A DNA stretch of 40,046 nucleotides from Amycolatopsis circi (GCF_003385235.1 NZ_PQIA01000083.1:1-40046); one strand, 5' to 3'; counted from the stretch's first letter, positions 1-8,954 are shown. Translations and numbers: made by a program. Notes: a model not told the origin generated them from the letters alone.

Positions 1-83
1 CAACTTACTTGGGGTTGCTGGGGTTTGCGCGGGAGGCGAGGCGAGGTGTCGCGGGAGAGTGAGCATCGGGCTAGGAAGCAGCA

Positions 84-809
84 TCATTTTTGGGTGGAGG
101 CGGCGGCGGTGAAGGCTTCCGGGTCGAATTCGCCGCCGAACCAGGGGGACAGGGCCTGCCGGGCCTGGTCGGCGAAGGTGTCGCGGTCCGCGGTGCCCAG
201 GCCGGCGGGGAGGGCACCCAGCAGAGGGGCACCGGCGGCGACGGGGAGGTCTTGGAGGTTTTCCAGGGCGGCCAGGTCGGGGGCGGCGGGCCAGGAGCCG
301 ATGATGACGCCGACTACGTTCAGGCCTCGGCGGGTGGCTACTTCGGCCGTCAGAGCGGTGGTGTTGAGCGTGCCCAGTCCGGCTTGGGCTACCAAAACCA
401 CCGGCGCGCCCAGGGACCAGGCGACATCTGCCAGGGTGCTGCCTTGGGAATCGAAGCGGACCAGCAGGCCGCCTGCGCCTTCGACCAGCGTGAGGTCGTG
501 GGCGGTGTCCAGTTCGCTCGCGGCGGCGGCGATTTCGCCGGGGCCGACGGCGGGCAGGCCGGAGCGGCGCGAAGCGGCTTCCGGGGACAGCGGGTCGGGG
601 TAGCGGCGCAGTTCGCGGATCGTCAGGTCCTTGCCCGCCAGCCGCTCCACCTCGGCCAGGTCGCCTGCTTCTCCGGGCAGCACGCCGGTCTGCGCGGGTT
701 TCAGCACCGCCACGCGTCGTCCCTGCGCGAGGGCCAGCGCCGCGATCGCCGCAGTGGCGACCGTTTTGCCGACGTCGGTCCCGGTTCCGGTCATCACGAG
801 CGTCGTCAC
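84..809 (-). CDS. bioD: ATP-dependent dethiobiotin synthetase BioD
   Basis: This 241-residue enzyme closes the ureido ring of dethiobiotin from 7,8-diaminopelargonate, CO2 and ATP, the penultimate step of biotin synthesis, in the cytoplasm. The sequence shows the modified P-loop GTGTDVGKT at residues 8-16 (K15), the family lysine in KPAQTG (K37) and the VEGAGG motif near residue 110. Length is normal for BioD. The GTG start lies 8 nt after a TATCTT box, so the transcript is probably leaderless. It lies downstream of the SulP-carbonic anhydrase gene and bioA on the same strand, but has its own good promoter. bioF and bioB are not in the window. Confidence 0.95.
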   Translation of the reverse strand: MTTLVMTGTGTDVGKTVATAAIAALALAQGRRVAVLKPAQTGVLPGEAGDLAEVERLAGKDLTIRELRRYPDPLSPEAASRRSGLPAVGPGEIAAAASELDTAHDLTLVEGAGGLLVRFDSQGSTLADVAWSLGAPVVLVAQAGLGTLNTTALTAEVATRRGLNVVGVIIGSWPAAPDLAALENLQDLPVAAGAPLLGALPAGLGTADRDTFADQARQALSPWFGGEFDPEAFTAAASTQK

Positions 810-817
810 GAGCCATC

Positions 818-845
818 AAGATATTGACGTGCTCCCCGATGTCAA
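818..845 (-). promoter_or_regulatory. sigma-70-type promoter of bioD
   Basis: On the minus strand TTGACA (845-840) is followed by 16 nt and then TATCTT (823-818), 8 nt before the GTG start of bioD. This is the closest match to a consensus housekeeping promoter that I saw in the window. The box overlaps a short inverted repeat TCAA-N4-TTGA, which might be an operator; no known biotin regulator site is recognisable. Confidence 0.65.
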
Positions 846-894
846 CACTCGGGGTTCCCTCGCGCGCACCCGGAGGCACGCGCGAGGGCCCGAG

Positions 895-3069
895 TCAGCC
901 GGCCGGAGCGGCCGCGGGAGCCCCGGCGGCCATGAACTCCCCCGTCGCCGGGTCGGAGAGGTACACCTGCGCCTCGCCGACGTCGAAGTACAGCCCGGTC
1001 AGCGCCAACTCACCGCGCGCTTCGGCCTCGGCCACCAGCGGGTACTGCCGCAAATGCGTCAGCTGCTGCAGGACGTTGTGCAACGCCAGCCGGTCCGGTT
1101 CGCGCTCCGGGCGCTCCCCGTCGAGGGTCACCGCCCCGGCCCGCTTCCGGCTCGGTTCGGCGTGCACCAGCCAGGACGCCAGCGCGGTGTCCGCGGGCGG
1201 ACCGCTGGCCAGCGCGCCCATCGCACCGCACGAGGAGTGCCCGCACACCACGATTTCCCGCACCTGCAGCACCCCGACCGCGAATTCGATCGCCGCGTTG
1301 GTCGACGGATCGGCCTGCCCCGGCGGCACCAGGTTGCCGATGTTGCGGATGGTGAACAGATCGCCCGGACCGGACGTGGTGATCAGGTTCGGCACGATCC
1401 GCGAATCACCGCAAGTGATGAACAGCGTGTGCGGCTGCTGAGCGTGCGCGAGCCCGCTGAGGACGTCCTTGAGCAGCGGAGCGGCCCGGCGCTGGAATTC
1501 CGTCGCACCCCGGTGCGTGCGCTGCCCAGGCACCCGCACGTCCACGGCCTGCCAGGCTGACCACGGAGCCAGCCACCTCGGCATCGCACCGGCCGCCGCG
1601 GTGCGCCGGAGCGTCGGACGGCCCTCCTTGCCCTTGGCGAACCACGGATGCCCGATCTCGTCGACGACTACCGTGCCGCCGGTCCGTTCGTGCGCCTGCT
1701 GCCAGGCCGAAAGGCTTTCGAACGCCGCGTGGTCGAGGTAATCGGCGACGAGTTCCAGCGTCACCTTCGACCCCGCCGGGATCGTGCCGAGCACCTTCGT
1801 CAGCCGTGGCACCGACAGGAACGTCAGCACGCCTTCGACAATCACGCGCCATTCGCCGCTGTGCTGCTCGGCATGCACGCCCGACCACACGGTGCGGCGC
1901 AGCATCAGCAGCACGGCCAGCACAATCCCGGCGAGCACGCCGGTCAGCAGGTCGAACACGACCACCCCGGCGACGGTCACCAGGTAAAGCGGCAGATCGC
2001 CGTGTCGCAGCACCTGCCGCAGATGTCCGGGATTGACCAGCTTCGCGCCGACGTGCACCAGCAGCCCGGCGAGCGCGGCCAGCGGAATCGACTTCAGCAC
2101 TCCGGCGAGCGCGACCACGAACACCAGCACCCACACGCCGTGCAGGATCGCCGACGCCCGCGTGCGCGCCCCGGCCGCGACGTTCGTGGAACTGCGCACG
2201 ATCACGCCGGTGACCGGCAGCCCGCCGAGGGCACCGGACACCATGTTCGCCGCGCCCTGACCGACCAGCTCGCGGTTCAGGTCGGCGCGCGGGCCGTTCT
2301 GCAGTTTGTCGACGGCGACCGCGGACAGCAGGCTCTCGACGCTGGCGATCAGCGCGATCGTGACCACTGCGACCGCGACCTGGCCCCACCCGCCGTCCGG
2401 CAGTTGCGGCGTGAAGCGGATCTGCAGCAGATCACCGGACAGTTCGACGCGCGGCAGCGTCATCCCGGCGGCCAAGGACACGAGCGTCGCGACCGCGATC
2501 GCCGCCAGCGGTCCGGGGATTTTCTTTACCGCAGCAGGGAGTTTGGGCCAAAGCAGCAGGATGGCGAGGGTCAGGACGCCGATCAGCGCGGCGGCGTCGT
2601 GGTGGGCGGCGATCTGCGCGGGCAGCTGGGCGATGTTCTCCAGCGCCGAACTCCGCGCCTTTCCGCCGAACAGCACGTGCAGCTGGCCGAGCACGATCGT
2701 GATGCCGATCCCGGCGAGCATCCCGTGCACGATCGCCGGCGAGATGGCCAGCGCCGCCCGCGCGACGCGGCTCAGGCCGAACAGGATCTGCAGCGCCCCG
2801 GCGAGGACGGTGATCAGGCAGGTGACCGCCCAGCCGAAGGTCGAAATCGTCTCGGCCATCAGCACGGTCAGCCCGGCCGCGGGCCCGCTGACCTGGAGCG
2901 GAGAGCCGCCGAGGGCACCGGCGACCACGCCGCCGACGACGGCGGCGATCAGCCCGGCGACGATCGGGGCGCCGGACGCGAGCGCGATCCCGAGCGAAAG
3001 CGGGACCGCGACGAGGAAGACCACGAGCGAGGCGGGCACGTCGTGGCGAAGCACGGCAAGTCGTCTCAT
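895..3069 (-). CDS. SulP anion transporter fused to a beta-carbonic anhydrase
   Basis: A protein of about 724 residues with three parts. Residues 1 to about 400 are a hydrophobic SulP transporter core of many membrane segments. About 400-490 is a STAS-like segment. The rest is a beta-class carbonic anhydrase with zinc ligands C553, H611 and C614 (CGDSR and CGHSSC motifs) and the D555-R557 dyad. SulP-carbonic anhydrase fusions are a known family, thought to move bicarbonate or another anion while the enzyme interconverts CO2 and bicarbonate. It sits on the same strand between bioA and bioD; BioD consumes CO2 and biotin enzymes consume bicarbonate. I chose ATG at 3069; a GTG at 3075 is possible. 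The actual substrate is inferred. Confidence 0.9.
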   Translation of the reverse strand: MRRLAVLRHDVPASLVVFLVAVPLSLGIALASGAPIVAGLIAAVVGGVVAGALGGSPLQVSGPAAGLTVLMAETISTFGWAVTCLITVLAGALQILFGLSRVARAALAISPAIVHGMLAGIGITIVLGQLHVLFGGKARSSALENIAQLPAQIAAHHDAAALIGVLTLAILLLWPKLPAAVKKIPGPLAAIAVATLVSLAAGMTLPRVELSGDLLQIRFTPQLPDGGWGQVAVAVVTIALIASVESLLSAVAVDKLQNGPRADLNRELVGQGAANMVSGALGGLPVTGVIVRSSTNVAAGARTRASAILHGVWVLVFVVALAGVLKSIPLAALAGLLVHVGAKLVNPGHLRQVLRHGDLPLYLVTVAGVVVFDLLTGVLAGIVLAVLLMLRRTVWSGVHAEQHSGEWRVIVEGVLTFLSVPRLTKVLGTIPAGSKVTLELVADYLDHAAFESLSAWQQAHERTGGTVVVDEIGHPWFAKGKEGRPTLRRTAAAGAMPRWLAPWSAWQAVDVRVPGQRTHRGATEFQRRAAPLLKDVLSGLAHAQQPHTLFITCGDSRIVPNLITTSGPGDLFTIRNIGNLVPPGQADPSTNAAIEFAVGVLQVREIVVCGHSSCGAMGALASGPPADTALASWLVHAEPSRKRAGAVTLDGERPEREPDRLALHNVLQQLTHLRQYPLVAEAEARGELALTGLYFDVGEAQVYLSDPATGEFMAAGAPAAAPAG

Positions 3070-3209
3070 GATCACCAGGAAACCGGGACCCTTGTGAAAT
3101 GTCCGCTATGTCCCACCCTATGGAGTGGATCTTTATCGAATAACCCACGATCGGGTTGCGCGACTCCGCCCCGTCCACTACACGCAGCCACGCCTAACCC
3201 GAAGTAACC

Positions 3210-4496
3210 TCAGGCTTTCGCCGCGGCGGCGAGCATCGCCGACGTGATCACCGCCAGGTCGGCATCGGTGCTGATGTACGGCGGCATCGCGTAGATCAGG
3301 TCCCGGAACGGCCGCAGCCACGCACCTTCGGCTGTCACCACTTCGGTCGCGACGCCCATGTCCACTTCATGATCGAGCTGCAGCACGCCGATCGCGCCCA
3401 GCACCCGCACATCCACGACGTGCGGCAGTTCCCGAGCCGGTTCGAGTCCTTGGCGCAGCGCGGTTTCGATCCGGGCGACGTCGTTCTGCCATTGGCCTTC
3501 AGCCAGCAAGCCGAGCGAAGCATTGGCGACCGCCGAAGCCAGCGGATTCCCCATGAACGTCGGGCCGTGCGCGAGCACCGGCAGTTCGCCACGCGTGATG
3601 CCGTCAGCGATTTCGGGCGTGCACAACGCGGCGGCCATCGTGAGATAGCCGCCAGTGAGTGCCTTGCCGACACACAACACGTCGGGCATCACGCCAGCGT
3701 GCTCGGCGGCGAAAAGCCTTCCGGTACGGCCGAATCCGGTCGCGATCTCGTCAAAAACCAGCAGCACGCCGTGCTCGCGGGTCAGCTCACGCAGCGCGCG
3801 CAGATAGCCAGGATGGTGAAACCGCATGCCGCCCGCGCCTTGCACCACCGGTTCCACAATCACCGCGGCCAGTTCGTCCGCGTGCTGCTCGATCGCTTTC
3901 GCCAGTTCGTCCACATAGGACTGATCGACCTCGGAGTCGAAACCGGACGGCGGCGCCGGCACGAAAACCTGTTCCGGCAGCACTCCGCGCCACAGCGAAT
4001 GCATGCCGCCATCCGGATCGCAGACACTCATCGGCGTGAACGTGTCGCCGTGATAGCCACCGCGCCAGGTCAGCAGCCGGTGTTTGCCAGGCAGCCCACG
4101 AGAACGCTGGTACTGCAGGCACATTTTCACCGCGACCTCGACCGAAACGGAGCCCGAATCGCACAGGAAGACGTGCTCGAGCCCGTCCGGGGTCATGTCG
4201 ACCAGGGTCTTCGCGAGCGTGATCGCCGGTTCGTGCGTGAGCCCGCCGAACATCACGTGGCTCATCCGCCCGGCCTGCTGCGCCAGCGCCGCGTCGAGCA
4301 CCGGGTTCCGGTAGCCGTGCACCGCCGCCCACCAGGACGACATGCCGTCGACCAATTCCCGTCCGTCGGCGAGCTTCAGCCGCACCCCGCTCGCCTCTTC
4401 GACGAGCAGTGGCGGCACGCGGCCCGGCATCGGCGCGTAGGGATGCCAGACGTGCGCGGCGTCGAGGGCGAGGAGATCGGCAGCACTGGGTTCCAC
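3210..4496 (-). CDS. bioA: Adenosylmethionine-8-amino-7-oxononanoate aminotransferase BioA
   Basis: This class III PLP aminotransferase of 428 residues makes 7,8-diaminopelargonate from KAPA with S-adenosylmethionine as amino donor, just before BioD. Visible features are the N-terminal HVWHPYAPM and SSWWAAVHGY motifs typical of BioA, the FDEIATGFGRTG cofactor motif and the PLP lysine K278 in VGKALTGG. Full length. The GTG start is 6 nt after a TAGGGT box, suggesting a leaderless transcript. The SulP-carbonic anhydrase gene lies 141 bp downstream on the same strand. Confidence 0.95.
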   Translation of the reverse strand: MEPSAADLLALDAAHVWHPYAPMPGRVPPLLVEEASGVRLKLADGRELVDGMSSWWAAVHGYRNPVLDAALAQQAGRMSHVMFGGLTHEPAITLAKTLVDMTPDGLEHVFLCDSGSVSVEVAVKMCLQYQRSRGLPGKHRLLTWRGGYHGDTFTPMSVCDPDGGMHSLWRGVLPEQVFVPAPPSGFDSEVDQSYVDELAKAIEQHADELAAVIVEPVVQGAGGMRFHHPGYLRALRELTREHGVLLVFDEIATGFGRTGRLFAAEHAGVMPDVLCVGKALTGGYLTMAAALCTPEIADGITRGELPVLAHGPTFMGNPLASAVANASLGLLAEGQWQNDVARIETALRQGLEPARELPHVVDVRVLGAIGVLQLDHEVDMGVATEVVTAEGAWLRPFRDLIYAMPPYISTDADLAVITSAMLAAAAKA

Positions 4497-4541
4497 CCGC
4501 CGACCCTAACCGGGCGGCGGGCGGCTCCGCAGTGACAGCCG

Positions 4542-5771
4542 CTACGCCCCGTTCAGCCGCACCGGCAGCGCCAGCACGCCGTGCACCAGCGAACTCGGCC
4601 GGTAGACGATCCTTTCGACCGGCACGGCCAGGCTCAGCTCCGGGAACCGCTTCAGCAGCGAGCCCAGCGCGATCTGCGCCTCCAGCCGGGCCAGCGGCGC
4701 GCCGACGCAGTAGTGGATGCCGTGCCCGAACGCGAGGTGCCCGCCGGGCGGGCGCGTGACGTCGAGAGTGTCCGGGTCGGGGAACTTCTCCGGGTCGCGG
4801 TTGGCCGACAACAGCGAAATCTGCAGGAACTCGTCGGCCGGCACTGTGACGCCGCCCGCCTCGATCTCCTCGACCGTGTAGCGCAGCGTCGCGAAGTTGA
4901 TCGGCCCGTCGAACCGGAGGAATTCCTCGACCGCACCCGGCATCAGGCTCGGGTCGGCGCGCAGTTTCTCCGCCTGTTCGGGCGCGCGCAGCAACGCGAA
5001 CGTGGCGTTGGCGATCAGGTTGACCGTGGTCTCGTGCCCGGCGACCAGCAGCAGGAACGCCATCGAGATCAGTTCGTCCGCGTCGAGCGAATCGCCTTCG
5101 TCGCTGGCGTGCACGAGGTCTGACAACAGGTCCTCGGCCGGTTCGGCGCGTTTGCTCTCGACCAGCTGCTGCAGGTAGTCCTGCATCTCGCGCGCCGCCA
5201 CGGCTTGGGACTCCGGGTCCTCGGAGAACGACAGCAGCGTGTGCGACCAGGCAGTGAACTCGCCGCGGTCCTCGACCCGCACGCCGAGCAGCTCGCAGAT
5301 CACGGTGATCGGCAACGGCTCGGCGAACGCCTGCACCAGGTCGATCTGCTCGTGCCCGGCCATCTCGTCGAGCAGCGAATCGGCGATCTCCTGGATCCGC
5401 GGCCGCAGCCGGGCGACGGTGCGGGCGGTGAACGCCTTGTTCACCAGCTTGCGCAGCCGGGTGTGGGCAGGCGGATCGCTGTTGAGCATGTGCCGGGTGA
5501 GCAGGGTGCCGAAGTCCGGCCCCTGGACGTCCTGGCCGACCTTCGCCGCGTACACCCGCTGCACGTCGGCGCTGTCCTTGCTGACCCGAGGATCGTTGAG
5601 CAGCTCGCGCGCCTGCTCGTATCCGCTGACCAGGTAGGACGGGATGCCGCGCCGGGCGGTCACCGGGCACACCGCACTGGATTCGCGCCGCCGCGCCAGC
5701 CATTCGTGCGGGTTCTGCCAGAATTCCTCGCCCGCGAAAGGGAGTTCCTCGGCTTGTTCGTCGACGCTCAC
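4542..5771 (-). CDS. Cytochrome P450 (bacterial class I type)
   Basis: A soluble haem monooxygenase of 409 residues. The I-helix oxygen-activation motif AGHETT is at 244-249 and the haem-binding loop FGHGIHYCVGAPLAR contains the proximal cysteine C355. The ExxR motif region is also present. Length and motifs fit actinomycete CYP105/107-like proteins; the substrate cannot be told. No ferredoxin or ferredoxin reductase gene is adjacent. The GTG start has AGGGGG 8 nt upstream and overlaps, as GTGA, the probable stop of the upstream SRPBCC-like gene, so the two are likely translationally coupled. Confidence 0.93.
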   Translation of the reverse strand: MSVDEQAEELPFAGEEFWQNPHEWLARRRESSAVCPVTARRGIPSYLVSGYEQARELLNDPRVSKDSADVQRVYAAKVGQDVQGPDFGTLLTRHMLNSDPPAHTRLRKLVNKAFTARTVARLRPRIQEIADSLLDEMAGHEQIDLVQAFAEPLPITVICELLGVRVEDRGEFTAWSHTLLSFSEDPESQAVAAREMQDYLQQLVESKRAEPAEDLLSDLVHASDEGDSLDADELISMAFLLLVAGHETTVNLIANATFALLRAPEQAEKLRADPSLMPGAVEEFLRFDGPINFATLRYTVEEIEAGGVTVPADEFLQISLLSANRDPEKFPDPDTLDVTRPPGGHLAFGHGIHYCVGAPLARLEAQIALGSLLKRFPELSLAVPVERIVYRPSSLVHGVLALPVRLNGA

Positions 5772-6135
5772 TGCTGGGACCCCCTGGGCAGTTCGGTCCG
5801 CGTTCGGCCAATGCCGCCTCGACGCGCTCGACCGCTTGTTTCCAATATGCCCGCTGCCCGGCCTTCTCCGCCACGTCCGCGAGCCGCTCCTGGCGGATCT
5901 TCAGCGTGCTGCGCTTGCCGAGGTCCGCGACCTCGATCTCCAGCAAAGAATCGTGGTCCCAGTAGGCGAGCCGCAACCGGTCCTCGGAGCAGCTGCGGAT
6001 TTCCCCGGTCGTGCCGTGTCCGGTCTCGTATCCGGCCCCGCGTTCGCGCGGCAGCTCGACGCCCGGGCCGAGCCAGATCTCCGTCCCGTCCCACGCCAGG
6101 AACTCCCCTACCCGGCTGCCCGGGTACGGCATCAT
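5768..6135 (-). CDS. SRPBCC (AHSA1-like) domain protein with an apparent frameshift near its 3' end
   Basis: From ATG 6135, or ATG 6132, about 118 codons have typical GC-rich third positions. They read like an SRPBCC/Aha1-type lipid-binding fold: EIWLGPGVELP, then GTTGEIRS, then IRQERLADVAEKAGQRAYWKQ. The N-terminus is a little short for the family. In this frame no stop occurs before or within the P450 gene: the frame stays open for another 2 kb as nonsense. A one-base shift at the run of five G (plus-strand C run 5780-5784) gives SQQ-stop at 5768-5770, overlapping the P450 start as GTGA. I therefore give the end as 5768 and treat this as a real gene with either a one-base deletion or a sequence error. 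Function is unknown; coupling to the P450 is inferred. Confidence 0.55.
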
Positions 6136-6245
6136 GCGGGAAACGGCTGTCTCCCAACCACTCCGCCCGCTCTTGCCCTCCTCGTCGGCCCTGCCGCCAG
6201 CATGGCATCGGGGACCGACGGAAACCGGTGCGGGATCATGCGATC

Positions 6246-6860
6246 GTGCGCTACCGCCCCATTTCCCCCGACGCCCTGGCCGCCGAGCTGACCGAGCGCG
6301 TCAACGCGCTTGCCCACCGCCGACGAATCGCGGTCGCGATCGACGGAGCGGCCGGAACGGGCCCGCTCGCCGAGGCGCTGACCGACCCGCTGAAGCTGCT
6401 CGGCCGGGCCGCGCTGCACGTGCCCGCCGCCGGTTTTTTGCGACCGGCGTCGCTCCGTTTCGAGCACGGGAAACAAGATCCGGACGCCCGGTACACCGAT
6501 TGGCTCGACGTGGGCGGTCTGCGCCGGGAAGTCCTGGACCCGCTCGCCGACGACGGCAGCGGCGAAGTGCTGCCCGCGCTGTGGGACGCCGAACGCGACC
6601 GCGCGACCCGGCTGCCGCGCGTCCCCGTCCCGGACCGCGGCGTCGTCCTGGTCGACGGGGAATTCTTGCTGGGCGCGGGATTGGCGTTCGATTTCGTGGT
6701 GCATTTGTGGCTTTCGCCGGGTGCCCTGCGCCGCCGGGTCGCCGACGAATGGGCACTGCCCGCTTACGAACGCTACGAGAACGAAGTCGACCCGAGCGCC
6801 CTCGCGGACGTCGTGGTCCGCGTGGACGACCCGCGCCACCCCGCGATCTACGAACCCTGA
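6246..6860 (+). CDS. Uridine kinase-like P-loop fold protein
   Basis: A 204-residue protein resembling the actinobacterial uridine-kinase-like family: PISPDALAAEL at the start, AIDGAAGTGP (31-40) where the P-loop should be, FLRPASLRFEHG, YTDWLDVGGLRREVLDPL, a VLVDGEFLL Walker B-like strand and a C-terminal DVVVRVDDPRHPA. The expected GxxxxGK[ST] is degenerate and has no lysine, so nucleotide phosphorylation is doubtful. GTG 6246 is chosen because the family N-terminus begins there. It is divergent from the SRPBCC-like gene and ends 7 bp from the convergent pimB. Confidence 0.75.
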   Translation: MRYRPISPDALAAELTERVNALAHRRRIAVAIDGAAGTGPLAEALTDPLKLLGRAALHVPAAGFLRPASLRFEHGKQDPDARYTDWLDVGGLRREVLDPLADDGSGEVLPALWDAERDRATRLPRVPVPDRGVVLVDGEFLLGAGLAFDFVVHLWLSPGALRRRVADEWALPAYERYENEVDPSALADVVVRVDDPRHPAIYEP

Positions 6861-6867
6861 TCCGGGG

Positions 6868-8025
6868 TCAGCGCACCGCCGCCACCGGATCGCCGTCCAG
6901 GAGCGTCGACAGCCGCCGCGCCATCGTGTCCCAGCGCCAGTTCTCCGCGACCCACGAACGGCCCGCCTCGCCCATCCTGCGGGCCCGGACCGGGTCCGAC
7001 AGCAGGGCCGCCAGAGTCTCCGCGAGCTGTCCCGGGTCACGGCCGTCGACGACGTGGCCGGTCACCTCGTCCAGCACCGCCTCCGGTGCGCCGCCGGACG
7101 TGCCCGCGACCACCGGCAGCCCGGTCGCGGACGCCTCCAGGTAGACGATGCCGAGCCCTTCCACGTCAAGCCCCTTGCCGCGCGTACGGGCAGGCATCGC
7201 GAAGACGTCGCCCGCGTTGTAGTGCGCGGGCAGTTCCTCCCACGGCACCGAGCCGGTGAAGACCACGTCGTCGGCGACATCGAGCACCTCGGCCAGCTGG
7301 GTAAGGCGCTTGCGGTACGGACCGCCGCCGACGAGCAGCAACGCCGCGCCGGGCACGCGCTCGCGGATCGCGGGCAGCGCGGAAATCAGCATGTCCTGCC
7401 CCTTGCGGGGAACCAGCCGCGAAACGCACACGACAGTCGGCCGATCGCCGAGCCCATGCCGGGCACGGATTTCCTCCCGGCCAGCCGGATCCGGCGCGAA
7501 AACCGTGGTGTCGACACCACTCGGCAGCATTTCGAGCCCGGCATGCCGACCGAACGCCGCGGCGAACCGGTTGCGGGTGTACTTGCTGACGTACGTGACC
7601 ACGTCGACGGTCTCGCCGATCCGCCGCAACGCCTGCCGCGAACCCGGCAGCATCGACCAGCCGACTTCGTGCCCGTGCGTGGAGGCGACGATCCGACGCG
7701 CGCCAGCTTGCCGCAGCGGATGGCCCAGCAGCGCGAGCGGGGCGGCCGCGCCGAACCACACGGCTTCACAGTCGCGAGCGCGCATGATCTGCTTCGCGCG
7801 CCGCAGGACGTCGGGGGTGGGCAGCATCAGCGACGTCGGATGCCGGACGACTTCGAACGGAGCGGCCGCGTCGAACTCGACGTGCGAACCGCTGCTGCGC
7901 TCCCAGGAGGGCGCGTAGACGACGAGGTCGTCCGCGGGCAGCCGGGTGGCCAGCGAATTGAGGTAGTTCTGGATGCCCCCGGGGCGCGGCGGGAAGTCGT
8001 TCGTCACGAGCAGGGTCCTCAGCAC
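6868..8025 (-). CDS. pimB: GT4 mannosyltransferase, PimB type
   Basis: A 385-residue GT-B glycosyltransferase closely resembling PimB' (Rv2188c), which adds the second mannose to phosphatidyl-myo-inositol monomannoside at the inner membrane face using GDP-mannose. Seen: LLVTNDFPPRPGGIQNYL at the N-terminus, the acceptor-side motif STHGHEVGWSMLP, VCVSRLVPRKGQD at the start of the second Rossmann domain, and the E289-x7-E297 motif in EGLGIVYLEA. The GTG start is 6 nt after TAGCCT, so the transcript is probably leaderless. The nearby NlpC/P60 gene matches the mycobacterial order. Confidence 0.9.
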   Translation of the reverse strand: MLRTLLVTNDFPPRPGGIQNYLNSLATRLPADDLVVYAPSWERSSGSHVEFDAAAPFEVVRHPTSLMLPTPDVLRRAKQIMRARDCEAVWFGAAAPLALLGHPLRQAGARRIVASTHGHEVGWSMLPGSRQALRRIGETVDVVTYVSKYTRNRFAAAFGRHAGLEMLPSGVDTTVFAPDPAGREEIRARHGLGDRPTVVCVSRLVPRKGQDMLISALPAIRERVPGAALLLVGGGPYRKRLTQLAEVLDVADDVVFTGSVPWEELPAHYNAGDVFAMPARTRGKGLDVEGLGIVYLEASATGLPVVAGTSGGAPEAVLDEVTGHVVDGRDPGQLAETLAALLSDPVRARRMGEAGRSWVAENWRWDTMARRLSTLLDGDPVAAVR

Positions 8026-8145
8026 CCCCGCAGGCTACCGACGAGCAGCCGGGCGGGACCGGCCCGGTGAAGCGAGAACGTCCTGCCGGGTGTTTGCCGA
8101 CCTGCGAAACCGACGGAGGCTCGGTCCTCGGGACGATGGAGTGCG

Positions 8146-8186
8146 CTGCGGAGCGCGGTTGCGCTCGCTCGTGGCAACCTCCGCAG
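8146..8186 (-). terminator. Stem-loop downstream of the esterase gene
   Basis: Arms CTGCGGAG (8146-8153) and CTCCGCAG (8179-8186) pair perfectly. An inner GTTGC/GCAAC pair extends the stem across a 4-nt bulge. There is no clear U tract. It lies between the esterase stop and the pimB promoter, so a terminator is the simplest reading. Confidence 0.4.
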
Positions 8187-8229
8187 GATCTTGATCAGGC
8201 CTGCTGCCGCGCAGGTGCCCCTGGCCTTT

Positions 8230-8877
8230 TCATCGTCCGAACGCCCACGCCACCATCAGCGGGAACTCTTCGCGCCAGAACGCGCCGCCGTGCGATCCGG
8301 CTCGCTCGGTCAAGACGACGTCCGCCCCGGCGTCGCGCAGCGCGTCCGCCCACCGGGTCGCGTTCTCGAGGAAGAACGGTTCCTGTGTCCCGGCGACGAG
8401 GTACGTGCGCGGAAGCGTCGGCAGGTCAGCAGGCGGTCGATAACCGCCTCCCGGCGAGGCGCACAAGACCGTGCCGTAGCCGTCCGGATGCCGAAGTCCC
8501 ATGGCCAGCGCCAATTCTCCACCGGCCGAGACACCGCACACCGCGGTGCGCTCGGCGGGCAGCGCCACTCCGAACCTCGATCGCGCCCAGTGGCGGACGT
8601 CCTCGCGGAAAAACCTCTCGTGCGCCGAGAACCGCTCCGGATTGAAACCCGGCGAGTACTCGTGGAGCCGCAGGGTCTCGTCGGCCAGGCGATGCGCACC
8701 GACGATCATCGTGGGCGGCACGTCGGCGGCTTCGAGGTCACGGCCCCACTGCGAGATCAGCTCGCCGTCACCGGCGAACACGACCGCCTCGGGCCGATCT
8801 GCCGGGACGTAGACCGTGACCTCGCGACCGCCGTCGTATTCGAAGGTCTCGGTGACCAGTTCGCCCGCGAGCGACAT
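8230..8877 (-). CDS. Alpha/beta-hydrolase, esterase D / enterochelin-esterase type
   Basis: A 215-residue cytoplasmic alpha/beta-hydrolase of the putative esterase family. The nucleophile elbow GVSAGG holds S117. H196 in GSHGGAFW is the likely catalytic histidine, with an acidic partner probably around E166. The segment TMIVGAHRLADETLRLHEYSPGFNPERF resembles enterochelin/trehalose-type esterases, but no signal peptide is seen. The ATG is preceded by GGAGGG at a good distance. Substrate unknown. Confidence 0.8.
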   Translation of the reverse strand: MSLAGELVTETFEYDGGREVTVYVPADRPEAVVFAGDGELISQWGRDLEAADVPPTMIVGAHRLADETLRLHEYSPGFNPERFSAHERFFREDVRHWARSRFGVALPAERTAVCGVSAGGELALAMGLRHPDGYGTVLCASPGGGYRPPADLPTLPRTYLVAGTQEPFFLENATRWADALRDAGADVVLTERAGSHGGAFWREEFPLMVAWAFGR

Positions 8878-8954
8878 CGTCGATCCCTCCGGTCAGCAGC
8901 GCCGTCGGCCAAGAGCGAAGCTAGCGGATTTCTTCGAAGACCCCGCAAACGACA

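Noticed and set aside
1..83. A gene at the left edge
   Set aside because: The plus-strand frame starting at 25 runs antisense to bioD with shadow-like composition; nothing else can be supported in these 83 bases.
3787..6135. 782-codon open frame on the minus strand spanning the P450 and bioA genes
   Set aside because: Only its first ~118 codons look like protein; the rest is the out-of-frame shadow of the P450 and bioA genes, full of Arg/Gly/Pro.
8146..8186. tRNA-like gene
   Set aside because: The paired arms do not form a cloverleaf and the T-loop and anticodon features are missing.
4542..8877. Secondary-metabolite cluster around the P450
   Set aside because: No synthase, tailoring partner or regulator is present; neighbours are housekeeping or unrelated genes.
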